From Myxococcales bacterium (GTDB lineage: Bacteria; Myxococcota_A; Polyangia; Polyangiales; Polyangiaceae): a DNA stretch of 42,930 bases. Where the stretch lies: positions 1-42,930 of the forward strand of contig CAHJWM010000043.1 in NCBI GenBank assembly GCA_903642325.1, read 5' to 3'. The translations under genes and the position numbers were made by a program. The notes under the pieces are model-generated. The model had not been told where the DNA came from. It made no database searches and saw only the letters and a program-made list of their open reading frames with translations. This document shows, piece after piece, positions 26,392 through 34,383 of this stretch (within the stretch, counting starts at the first letter, position 1; the number at the start of each line of letters is the position of its first letter).

Positions 26392-27015
26392 GTGGATCAA
26401 GGGAAGGGGCGCTGGTACGGTTCAGCGCGCGTGAACAGTGATCGAAATCAACCCCCTGACGCGCACGGCGTCGACCAGTCGCTGGTTTGCGCCATTGCCA
26501 GCGGCGACACCCGCGCGCTCGCCACGCTCTATGACCGTCACGCCCCGCTCATGCTCGGGCTTGCGCGGCGCATCGTCGGTGGCAAACCGGAAGCAGAGGA
26601 CATCGTGCACGACGTGTTCGTAGAAGCGTGGCGCCGCGCGGCCGACTACGACGAGCAGCGTGGTAGCGTCAAGGCCTGGCTGCTCCTCCGCACACGCAGC
26701 CGCGCCATCGATTACCGGAAGTCAGCCGGGGTCTCGCGCACCGTACCTGCCGGGGACGGCGCCTGGCTCGCGCTGCTCGCCGACCCACGTGGGGATGAAT
26801 CGGAAGCACCGGACCGCGCGCGCCTGCGGCGCGTCGTGGCCGGGCTAGCGAGCGAGCAGCGGGAGGTCCTCGTGCTCGGCTATTTCGAGGGCTTGAGCTC
26901 GAGTGAGATTGCCGCCAAAATTGCCATCCCGATCGGTACCGTCAAATCGCGTGTTGCGGCCGCGCTCGCTGCCTTGCGCGCCGCATTGGCCGACCCAGGT
27001 GGGAGGCCCGCATGA
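26392..27015 (+). CDS. ECF-type RNA polymerase sigma factor
   Basis: Alternative sigma-70 factor of the extracytoplasmic-function class. Region 2 reads ATLYDRHAPLMLGLARRIVG, EDIVHDVFVEAWRRA, GSVKAWLLLRTRSRAIDYRK. Region 4 reads LASEQREVLVLGYFEGLSSSEIAAKI and IGTVKSRVAAALAALR, with its helix-turn-helix. I prefer GTG at 26392 (207 residues), which has GGAG six bases upstream; GTG at 26431 is the next candidate, and the frame is open further upstream to 26299. Its stop overlaps the next gene by four bases (ATGA), and that gene encodes a ChrR-like cupin. ChrR partners belong to the ECF11-type group that answers singlet oxygen or related stress in other bacteria. The signal here is inferred only. 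Confidence 0.9.
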   Translation: MDQGKGRWYGSARVNSDRNQPPDAHGVDQSLVCAIASGDTRALATLYDRHAPLMLGLARRIVGGKPEAEDIVHDVFVEAWRRAADYDEQRGSVKAWLLLRTRSRAIDYRKSAGVSRTVPAGDGAWLALLADPRGDESEAPDRARLRRVVAGLASEQREVLVLGYFEGLSSSEIAAKIAIPIGTVKSRVAAALAALRAALADPGGRPA

Positions 27016-27608
27016 CTGCGTTCAGCGAAGTGGGTCTATTGGCGGCGGACGAGCTGCCGGAGCTCGTCCGCGAGCAGGCGCCCAACGCGACCATGAAGGA
27101 CGAGCTGGCCGAGCTGCTCGTCGGCTTATCAGCGCTCGAAGCGCCCGACAATGAGCTCGAGCCGGGCCGCGCGCGCTTGCTGCAAACCGTGTCGCACCCC
27201 ACGGAGCGCTATGCACCGCTATTCGGGAAACTGACGCAGTTTTTCGACCTGGGCGTGGGCGCTTTGCGTGATGTGTTTGCGCGCGCGGAGCTCGTTAGTG
27301 AGTGGCAGCCTGGGCCACTGCCCTGGGTCTCCCTGTTTCACTTGCAGGGTGGCCCCGCGCTGACCGGGCTCGATACCGGTTTCGTGCGCCTGAAAAAGGG
27401 CATGCCGTTTCCTCGCCATCGTCACGTGGGGCCAGAGCGCGTGCTGATCCTCGCGGGCGGCTATCACGACAACGCCGAGCGTTGGTACGGCCCCGGCGAT
27501 CTGCACGTGATGGAGGCGGGCACGGAGCACGCCTTGCAAATGAACGCGGAGGAGGACGTGCTTTTGGCCGTGATCCTCGCAGCCGATATCGAGGTCGTCG
27601 GAGGGTAA
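27012..27608 (+). CDS. ChrR-like cupin protein, probable anti-sigma factor
   Basis: 198 residues, translationally coupled to the sigma gene (ATGA). The C-terminal half is a cupin resembling the ChrR domain: PRHRHVGPERVLILAGGYHD gives H136, H138 and E142, and H173 completes a likely metal set close to the spacing in ChrR. The N-terminal 90 residues are helical (DELPELVREQAPNATMKDEL) and could contact the sigma factor. They contain no cysteine and no HxxxCxxC, the zinc motif of the ChrR anti-sigma domain. Either zinc is not used there, or the protein is a regulator of another type. A strong hairpin follows the stop. The anti-sigma role is inferred from gene order. Confidence 0.75.
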   Translation: MTAFSEVGLLAADELPELVREQAPNATMKDELAELLVGLSALEAPDNELEPGRARLLQTVSHPTERYAPLFGKLTQFFDLGVGALRDVFARAELVSEWQPGPLPWVSLFHLQGGPALTGLDTGFVRLKKGMPFPRHRHVGPERVLILAGGYHDNAERWYGPGDLHVMEAGTEHALQMNAEEDVLLAVILAADIEVVGG

Positions 27609-27631
27609 GCGGCTCCTGGCGCCGGAGCCGC
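27609..27631 (+). terminator. Hairpin directly after the sigma/anti-sigma operon
   Basis: GCGGCTCC-TGGCGCC-GGAGCCGC has perfect 8-bp arms and starts at the first base after the TAA of the cupin gene. There is no T-run, so it is a strong stem but not a classical intrinsic terminator. Its right half shares the 14-mer GCGCCGGAGCCGCG with the region around the sigma-gene ribosome site. Confidence 0.45.
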
Positions 27632-27725
27632 GCGAACGTTGCTCCCGCCCATGCGAACCAGGCATCGCATCGGATTTTCCCGGCGCGATCTAGGGTCGAA
27701 GCTCCAGACTTCGAATGCGTTTTGG

Positions 27726-30700
27726 TCAGTACTTCGGCAGCGGCCCGGCAAGGCTGTGCCGAAATAGGCGGCCCTCGGGAATTGCGGCGGCAGCCAAAGG
27801 CAAGTCTCGGGCGTGGTGGGTGAAGAACAAAATCTGCATGCGCTCGGCTAGCTCACCCAGCACTTGAAATGCCGCCTCCGCACGCTGATCATCGAAGTGG
27901 ATCAAGACGTCGTCGAGCACCAAAGGCAGCGGCGCATTCCGCTCGAGATAGCGCTCGAGGCTCGCAATGCGCAACGCCAGATAAAGCTGAAAGCGCGTGC
28001 CTTCGCTCAAACCATCCACCGACACTTCCTTGCCGTCTTCCCGCAGCGCCACGATCTGGCGTTCCTCTACGCCCACGCGTAAGCCGCGAAAGCTGCCCAG
28101 CGTGAGCCGCGGGAACAATGCCGAAGCGCGCCTCAAGACCGGGCCCTGGTTTTGCTCGCGGTAGCGCTCGACTTCGCGGTGCAAGACGACCGCCGACAAC
28201 TTGAGCCGCGCGTAGCGCAACGCTTGCTCGCGGATCTCGGCGGCCTGAACGCTCAAGGCCTGCGCCGAGTCCGCCGCGTCCGTGTCCGCGTAGCGCTGCA
28301 AGCCCGCATCGAGATCGCGCACGTGCGCGCTCGTATTCTGATGCTCTTCGTCGAGCCGCTCTAACTCTTCGTGAAGCTCGTGCAGACGCACTTGCAGCGC
28401 CGCGCGGTCCACACCCCGCGCTTGCTCGATCAAGGCCGCCAGCGGAATGCCCTCGTCCTTGAGCAGCGAGCCCTCGACCGCGTCTAGCTGGCGCCGCAGA
28501 TCGCGACCCTCGGCCACGCGCTGCTCGACGGCCGACAACGATCCGAGGTCGCGGGCTTGCGCCGACACACGTAAGCTCTCGAGCTCGCTCTCCGCCTGCC
28601 CGGCGCGCGCCTCGAGCAGGGACAAGGCTCGGCCGATGTCGGCCAGATCTGCCTGGATTTGTGCGTTTTCAGCTCGCTGATGCTCAGCCGCCTGAAAGCG
28701 CCGTACGAGCTCTTCGGCGGCCACGTCCGGAGCCCGGCCGCGGAGCTCCGGCGCGTAGCTCGCGACCCATTCGGCCACGTGCGTCTCGAACACGATGCGG
28801 TCTTCTTCTATACGCGTGGCGCGCCGCCTTTGATCGGCGAGCTTCACGAGGCCGTCGAACAAGCTAGTCAGAGAGTCCAGTCGTGTCGCGACCTCGTCGG
28901 GGGACAGCTCGCCTCCAAAGCCGAGCCGCGCCGTCGCCGTCTGCCACTCGCCTTGCCACTCCTCGAGAGCTGCGCGCTCCACAGCGAGCTCTTGCTCCCG
29001 CTCCGCCTTCTGGCGCTCGATGCCTTTTAGCGTATCGAGCAGCTCGAGCCGTTTGTCGGCCGCACGCGCCCCAACCTCTACCGCCGCTTCGCATGCCGCC
29101 AGAACCGGGCCGAGCGGCGCGCCGACGCTCGGCTCTCGACCCAGCGCTCGGCTTAGCTCGACGACCAGCGCGTCCCGCTCTTCACGCGCGCTCACGAGCT
29201 CACGACGGGCGTCGCTTAGGCGCAGCGAAAGCTCCCGAAGCGCGCGCTGGCGGACGAGCCAGGCGCGCATTTCGAGCGGCGAAAGCGGCTCGATCGCCGC
29301 GGCACGCCACAAAGCCTGCCAGGCCTCCCTGCCTTGGTCGAGGCGACTCTGCAGCGCCGAAAGCTGCTCATCGGACAGCGAGAGCTCGGCCGTGAGCTGC
29401 ACGCGCTCGGCCGACAACGCCGCCAACGTCGACACGCGTTCCGCCTCACGCCGCAGTCGATCCGCCTGTTCATCGGCTTCTTGGCTGGCACGCGCGTAGC
29501 GGTCGGTCAGCGGCAGATCCGGGCTGAGCTCGGCACTCAGCGCACTCTCTCCACGGCCACTTTGCCAGGCCTTCAGCAGGTGGCGCCAGACTTCGTCGCG
29601 CCGCGCCCGCGCCACGGTCAAGGCTTCTTCACTCGGCACGCTTCCCGACCCCACGATCCCGTGGATCCGCTGGGTACACAGCGCCAGCCGTCGCGCGAGC
29701 AACGCGCGATCGCGCTCGACCTCCGCCACCTGCGCCAGAAGCGCGCCGAGCTCCCGCTGAAAGCGATCGATCGTCTCCTCTTGCGGTACCGGCAGGCCCG
29801 CCACCTCGTCTAGCGGGCCCGTCCAAAAACCGAGCGCCGACAGCTGGCTGTGCGCCTGGCTCGCAAGCTGCTCCAAGCTGGAGCTGGCGGCCCGCAGGCG
29901 ACGTTCGATGTCGCCCTGAGCGCGGGCGGTGGCGATCGCCCTGCGCTGAAGCCCGAGCTCGCCCGCCGCGGGCAGCTCGGCCAGTGAAGCCGCAGCTTGC
30001 CCGCGCTGCACCTCCAAGGCGCGCAAGGCTTTGAGGCCGCTCGTCAGGCGCTCGGCGAGCGCGGCCTGACGCTGCGGCAATCTCCGCACGCGCGACAGCT
30101 CGCTCGGGCTCGGGCGCAACGACTCCAAGCTGGCGAGCGCTTGGCCCGGATAAAGCAAGGCCGCTAGGCGCTCTAGCTCGGCCTCTTGCACGCGCGCGTC
30201 CTCGTGCCGGCGCGGCAAGTCTTCTTCCGCAGCCCGAAATCGGCCCACGCGATCGCGTAATTTTTCGATCGCGTCCGCACTCACGCCGAGCAATTTGTCG
30301 GGCGCCACTAGCTCGGCCAGACGCTCGTGTTTTTTCGCGATCTCGCGCTCTAGGCGGACGCGCTCGTGCGCCGCTTCGTCCACCGTACGCTGCGCGCGCA
30401 TACGGCGCTCCGTCGCGTCCTCCGCGAGCACCGGCAGTGTACCGAGAGCGTCGAGCCTCTCGCGCAGCGCGTTACGTTGTGCGATTGGACCGAGCACGGC
30501 ATCTAGTCGGCTTTGTGCATTCGATTCCTGCCGCAGCTGCTTGCGTCGCTCACCTAGCTCCAGCAAGCGCGCGCGTTCGGCGTGCAAAGCCTCTTGCTGA
30601 GCCAGCCATTTTTCCGCCGGCACGCGCGCGTCGCGCATCGCCGTTCTGGCTTCTTTGTAAGCTTCGATCAACACGTTCAGGCGCGCCTTCGTGGAGCGCG

Positions 30701-31226
30701 GCTTGAAGATCTCCTCCGCGGTCTGCTCCAAGCCGTGCAGCACGTTGCGAATGCCCGGGCCGCCGGAGCCCGCATCGAACAGGCTCTCGCCCACGTCGCC
30801 TCGATCTTGGAGCAACGCCTCGCCAGCCTGCCTCAGGCGCTCGTGATCGAGACCGAACAAGCGCTCGAACAGCGCCCCGTCCACGCCGCTCAATAGCGAG
30901 CTCAGCACGCTCTCGTCGATCGGCGCGTCCGCTGCGTCACGCAGTGCGTCCTTGCGCCGCTTCAGGCGCTGTAGCCGAAACACCTGCCCGGCGCCATCGG
31001 CCAGCGCGGCACCGATGCGCAGCTCCGCGTTCGGATGCACGTGCGCGTCCGGCGTGCGCTCGGGGAAACCAAACAATAAATCGTGCACCCCGCGGAGCGC
31101 GCTGCTCTTGCCGGCCTCGTTCGGACCGAAGATGATGTGAAAGCCTCCGGGCTCCCCGCCCGAGAGATCCAACTCGAGCTCCGAAAACGGCCCGAAAGCG
31201 GCAAAGTCGAGACTTTGAAACCTCAC
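27726..31226 (-). CDS. YhaN/SbcC-like coiled-coil ATPase
   Basis: 1166 residues. The N-terminus has the ABC/SMC-type Walker A FGPNEAGKSSALRG (about 33-46) and a YhaN-like block HDLLFGFPERTPDAHVHPNAE. A very long charged, Leu/Glu/Arg-rich coiled-coil region follows. The C-terminus has the signature-like LSEGTRFQLYLALRIASLE, Walker B PLVLDDVLIHFDD and the H-loop FFTHH. The middle contains no CxxC, so no Rad50 zinc hook. It overlaps the upstream nuclease gene by four bases (GTGA, start GTG 31226). The pair should act in DNA end processing or repair like YhaO/YhaN or SbcCD, by family analogy. A defence role is not shown by the sequence. Confidence 0.85.
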   Translation of the reverse strand: MRFQSLDFAAFGPFSELELDLSGGEPGGFHIIFGPNEAGKSSALRGVHDLLFGFPERTPDAHVHPNAELRIGAALADGAGQVFRLQRLKRRKDALRDAADAPIDESVLSSLLSGVDGALFERLFGLDHERLRQAGEALLQDRGDVGESLFDAGSGGPGIRNVLHGLEQTAEEIFKPRSTKARLNVLIEAYKEARTAMRDARVPAEKWLAQQEALHAERARLLELGERRKQLRQESNAQSRLDAVLGPIAQRNALRERLDALGTLPVLAEDATERRMRAQRTVDEAAHERVRLEREIAKKHERLAELVAPDKLLGVSADAIEKLRDRVGRFRAAEEDLPRRHEDARVQEAELERLAALLYPGQALASLESLRPSPSELSRVRRLPQRQAALAERLTSGLKALRALEVQRGQAAASLAELPAAGELGLQRRAIATARAQGDIERRLRAASSSLEQLASQAHSQLSALGFWTGPLDEVAGLPVPQEETIDRFQRELGALLAQVAEVERDRALLARRLALCTQRIHGIVGSGSVPSEEALTVARARRDEVWRHLLKAWQSGRGESALSAELSPDLPLTDRYARASQEADEQADRLRREAERVSTLAALSAERVQLTAELSLSDEQLSALQSRLDQGREAWQALWRAAAIEPLSPLEMRAWLVRQRALRELSLRLSDARRELVSAREERDALVVELSRALGREPSVGAPLGPVLAACEAAVEVGARAADKRLELLDTLKGIERQKAEREQELAVERAALEEWQGEWQTATARLGFGGELSPDEVATRLDSLTSLFDGLVKLADQRRRATRIEEDRIVFETHVAEWVASYAPELRGRAPDVAAEELVRRFQAAEHQRAENAQIQADLADIGRALSLLEARAGQAESELESLRVSAQARDLGSLSAVEQRVAEGRDLRRQLDAVEGSLLKDEGIPLAALIEQARGVDRAALQVRLHELHEELERLDEEHQNTSAHVRDLDAGLQRYADTDAADSAQALSVQAAEIREQALRYARLKLSAVVLHREVERYREQNQGPVLRRASALFPRLTLGSFRGLRVGVEERQIVALREDGKEVSVDGLSEGTRFQLYLALRIASLERYLERNAPLPLVLDDVLIHFDDQRAEAAFQVLGELAERMQILFFTHHARDLPLAAAAIPEGRLFRHSLAGPLPKY

Positions 31227-32485
31227 TGCGCCGCGTCCTCCGCGCCCCGCACCATGGGCAGCAGCGTTGCCTCGACCTCGGTCAGCAAGCGACGCAAGGC
31301 CTCGGGGCTCTCCAAGTCGATGGCATCTGGACCTTCACGAAGCTCCGGAGGCAATTTGCGCTTCAGCTCGAGTAATTCCTGTGCAAGCTGAAGCAGCGCG
31401 GCATCATCGCTGGCCAAGTTGCCCAAGCCGCGCCGCAGCTCTCCGATGGCATCCTCGCGCTCGCGGAGCGGGACACGCCGTGCGAGCGGGCGCGTGCACA
31501 GCTCCACCTTTTCTAGCCACGCTTCTCCGCTCAGATCCAAGGTCAACGCGCGAACCTCGTCGATCACGCGCTCGGAGCGCGCCGCCAAAAGCTCGTGCAC
31601 CGCGCTCGCCCCGGAGATCCGGACCCGGATCGCCGATAATCGCCCCTCGCCGGCCAGAACCGCGCGGCTCAGCGCCTCGCGCACTCGCTCCAAGACCCCG
31701 TCCAGCGAATGCTCGCCGGATACTTCGGCCTCGGCCACATGCCAGCGCACTTCGTCCAAGGCGCGGTGCTCGACCGCGCGCACGCGCTCGCCCTCCACCG
31801 TCACCAAAGTGGCCCCCTTCACGCCCGTCTCACGTGCGTGACGGCCCTGCAAATTGCCCGGAAACACGATCCACGGCTCTTGACTCAGCACCTCGCGGGT
31901 GTGCACGTGCCCGAGCGCGAAGTAGTCATATCCGCGATCCACGAGCGCCGTCAGCCGACAGGGCGCGTACGGCGCGTGCCCGTCGCGACCCTCGAGCGCG
32001 GTATGCAACAGGCCGATGTTGAACAGACTGCGCTTTGGCTCCGGGTAACGGCTGCTAAGATCGTGGCTCACGTCGCGCGTTTCGAAGCCTTGACCATGCA
32101 CGGCGACGCCCAACCCTTCGAGCAGGAAGGACTCCGGCTTCTTGTGCGATAGCTCCCGCACATTCTCCGGCAGCTGAAGGTGCGCGGTGAGCTTACTCGC
32201 CGCGTCGTGGTTGCCACGGATCCATACGACCTGCACGTTTCCGGCGCGCAAGGCCGACATCTGCTTGCTGAAAAACAGGCCCGTCGAATAATCGCGCCAA
32301 TCGCCATCGTACAAGTCACCCGCGATCACCAGGAGCTCGGCGCGCTCCGCCAAGCACAGCTTGACCAAATTTTCGAGGGCCCGCCGGGTCGCGCCGCGAA
32401 TTTGTTCCACGGGCGCGCCCTCGTACCGGGAGAGCCCGGCGAGCGGACTATCCAGGTGCAGATCGGCCGCATGCACGAACTTCAT
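31223..32485 (-). CDS. YhaO/SbcD-like DNA exonuclease (metallophosphoesterase)
   Basis: The 420-residue protein has all Mre11/SbcD-type metal motifs: HAADLHLDSPL at the very N-terminus, VIAGDLYDGDW, WIRGNHDAAS, IGLLHTALEG and FALGHVHTRE. FPGNLQGRHARETGVKGATLV is the capping block typical of YhaO. The C-terminal part is helical and probably contacts the ATPase. It is followed immediately by the coiled-coil ATPase (four-base overlap), the standard arrangement of this complex. The gap to the FAA-hydrolase gene is 21 bp, so a longer operon with the K+ channel gene is possible. Confidence 0.88.
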   Translation of the reverse strand: MKFVHAADLHLDSPLAGLSRYEGAPVEQIRGATRRALENLVKLCLAERAELLVIAGDLYDGDWRDYSTGLFFSKQMSALRAGNVQVVWIRGNHDAASKLTAHLQLPENVRELSHKKPESFLLEGLGVAVHGQGFETRDVSHDLSSRYPEPKRSLFNIGLLHTALEGRDGHAPYAPCRLTALVDRGYDYFALGHVHTREVLSQEPWIVFPGNLQGRHARETGVKGATLVTVEGERVRAVEHRALDEVRWHVAEAEVSGEHSLDGVLERVREALSRAVLAGEGRLSAIRVRISGASAVHELLAARSERVIDEVRALTLDLSGEAWLEKVELCTRPLARRVPLREREDAIGELRRGLGNLASDDAALLQLAQELLELKRKLPPELREGPDAIDLESPEALRRLLTEVEATLLPMVRGAEDAAQ

Positions 32486-32506
32486 GGCGGCCGAGTCATA
32501 GCATGC

Positions 32507-33358
32507 TCAATCGCTGGCGCTCACCGTCTGGCGCGCTTCACCCAGGCCGTCGATGCCGTACTCCACCACGTCATTCGGCTTCAAAAAGCGCGGTGGCTTG
32601 CGCCCGAGCCCAACCCCCGCCGGGGTGCCGGTGCTGATCAAGTCACCGGGCAAGAGCGTCATGAAGCCACTGATGTAAGCGATGAGCTCGGGCACCGAAA
32701 AGATCAACGAGCTCGTCCGGCTGTCTTGGCACAGCTCACCATTTACTTTCAACCACAGCCGGACGTCCGAGGCGTCGATGGCATTTGCCGTGACCAGAAA
32801 CGGGCCGATGGGCGCGAAGGTGTCCGCGCTCTTACCCTTCACGAATTGCCCGCCGCGCTCCTTCTGAAACTCGCGCTCGGAGTAGTCATTGAGCAACACG
32901 AAGCCGGCCACGTAATCCATGGCTTGCTCGCGGGCCACGTAGCGCGCCGTCTTCCCGATCACGACGCCGAGCTCTACCTCCCAGTCCGTCTTGAGCGAGC
33001 CGCGAGGCAGTTGCAGGTCGTCATATGGACCGCAGATCGCCGTCGTCGCCTTCATGAACAGGACCGGCTCGGTCGGGACGGTCCCGCCCGTCTCGAGCGC
33101 ATGATCGCGGTAATTCAGGCCGACGGCGACGATCTTGCTCGGGCGCGCGATGGCCGGCGCGATGCGCGCGTCCGCCCCTACGCGCGGGCAGAGGTCGGGG
33201 TGCTCCGCGTAGAAACGCGCGAGGCGCGCTAACCCGTTCGAGCCGAAGAAGGCCTCGCCATAGTCCTCACCGAACGCCGCTACGCTGACCAAGCCGACAC
33301 CGTCCACGACCAAGCCCGGCTTCTCGGCCCCCGCGGGTCCAAAACGAAATAGTTTCAT
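32507..33358 (-). CDS. Fumarylacetoacetate-hydrolase-family protein
   Basis: 283 residues. Family blocks are KIVAVGLNYRDHALETG (about 75-91), PVLFMKATTAICGPYD, the metal-site segment TDWEVELGVVIGKTARYV, GFVLLNDYSEREFQ, SADTFAPIGPFLV, and SGTPAGVG near the C-terminus. The family includes fumarylacetoacetase, 2-oxo-hept-3-ene-dioate hydratases/isomerases, ureidoglycolate lyase and oxaloacetate decarboxylases; sequence alone does not separate them. Its ATG shares one base with the stop of the upstream K+ channel gene (TAATG), so the two are translationally coupled. Confidence 0.9.
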   Translation of the reverse strand: MKLFRFGPAGAEKPGLVVDGVGLVSVAAFGEDYGEAFFGSNGLARLARFYAEHPDLCPRVGADARIAPAIARPSKIVAVGLNYRDHALETGGTVPTEPVLFMKATTAICGPYDDLQLPRGSLKTDWEVELGVVIGKTARYVAREQAMDYVAGFVLLNDYSEREFQKERGGQFVKGKSADTFAPIGPFLVTANAIDASDVRLWLKVNGELCQDSRTSSLIFSVPELIAYISGFMTLLPGDLISTGTPAGVGLGRKPPRFLKPNDVVEYGIDGLGEARQTVSASD

Positions 33359-34320
33359 TACGGTAACATCCCTTCCGAGTCCGCGTCGGACGCCACCGGC
33401 GGCGCAAGCGAGGAATCCGCCCTTAGGATGGGGCTCACTTCATTCAGTAGCGAATGGTCAATCGTGATCACTCCGGGCTCGGTCGTGGCGTCGATCATGT
33501 CGAGGAAGCGCATGTTGTGCAGCACGGCGTCCGCAACGTAAAATTGACGGGCGTGCACGGTGTCTGCGCTGGTGTCGTCATGGGCGGTCAGCGAGGCGAC
33601 GAACCCGACGATGTCTTTCATGGAGTCGCCGGGGGCGATGCCGCGCAAGGGGCTCCGCTCGTCCAGGACGTGAATCAGGTTCCAGGCCAGACTCAGGATT
33701 GGCATTTGTGAGCGTTCCAGCTCGAGCGGTTGTGCACGGCGCATCGGCTGGCCTTCGGCCGTCACTTCGTCGCGGATCACACTGAGCTTCATGCTCGCGT
33801 CACTCAGCGAGCCGCGGCGTTGGTTGGCCAAACGAAACTCCAGCACCGGCAAACTGTTCCGCACGTGAACCACGATGTTGTCGCTGAACGCGATGCGCGC
33901 GGTGGGCCGCGAAAATTTCGAGAACACGATGCCCGTCCCGAGGGCCATCGCCATCATGCCCACGAAAGCCTCCAGCGTGACCAGCACGTGGGCATAAGTG
34001 GTCGCGGGCGTCATGCCGCCGTAGCCGATCGTCGCGTACGTTTGGACGCTGAACCAAAAGGCGTCGGCGTAGGAACCGGGTCTGGCGTTGGCAATCGCGT
34101 TTCCACCCAACCAGTACAAGAAGCCGAAGAGGGCGTTGGTTGCCACGTACACGGAAAAGAACCAGGCGAGGAGCGTGCGCCAGCTTACCGCCAACATGTA
34201 GTGGTACATGTCCATGAACCAGCGTTGATCCAGGTTCTTGATCTCGAACCGGCTTCGCCCTACGCCATACGCGCTCGGCGGGCGTGCGAGCGGCGCGGGC
34301 TTCGTGAATTTCGTGTCCAA
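33358..34320 (-). CDS. Inward-rectifier K+ channel, KirBac type
   Basis: The 320-residue protein has the Kir layout: an N-terminal slide-helix segment before RWFMDMYHYMLAVSW, membrane helix 1 (about 46-72), a pore loop with the filter TIGYGG (97-102), and helix 2 (about 108-134). A cytoplasmic beta domain follows, with RPTARIAFSDNIVV, GSLSDASMKLSVIRDE and WNLIHVLDERSPLRG. These are close in kind to KirBac1.1-like channels, which let K+ cross the inner membrane and are often pH- or lipid-gated (family knowledge). The stop overlaps the FAA-hydrolase ATG. The gene is divergent from the methyltransferase at 34384, with 63 bp between. Confidence 0.93.
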   Translation of the reverse strand: MDTKFTKPAPLARPPSAYGVGRSRFEIKNLDQRWFMDMYHYMLAVSWRTLLAWFFSVYVATNALFGFLYWLGGNAIANARPGSYADAFWFSVQTYATIGYGGMTPATTYAHVLVTLEAFVGMMAMALGTGIVFSKFSRPTARIAFSDNIVVHVRNSLPVLEFRLANQRRGSLSDASMKLSVIRDEVTAEGQPMRRAQPLELERSQMPILSLAWNLIHVLDERSPLRGIAPGDSMKDIVGFVASLTAHDDTSADTVHARQFYVADAVLHNMRFLDMIDATTEPGVITIDHSLLNEVSPILRADSSLAPPVASDADSEGMLP

Positions 34321-34383
34321 GCGGTCCGAGCTTAGCGCGGGCTCGTTTCAGACCGAAACAGGCTGTACCTTTTCGGCTCTGCC

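Noticed and set aside
34345-34359. GTTTC-N5-GAAAC dyad between the K+ channel and methyltransferase genes
   Set aside because: Five-base arms in a 63-bp gap are too short to call an operator without comparison to relatives.
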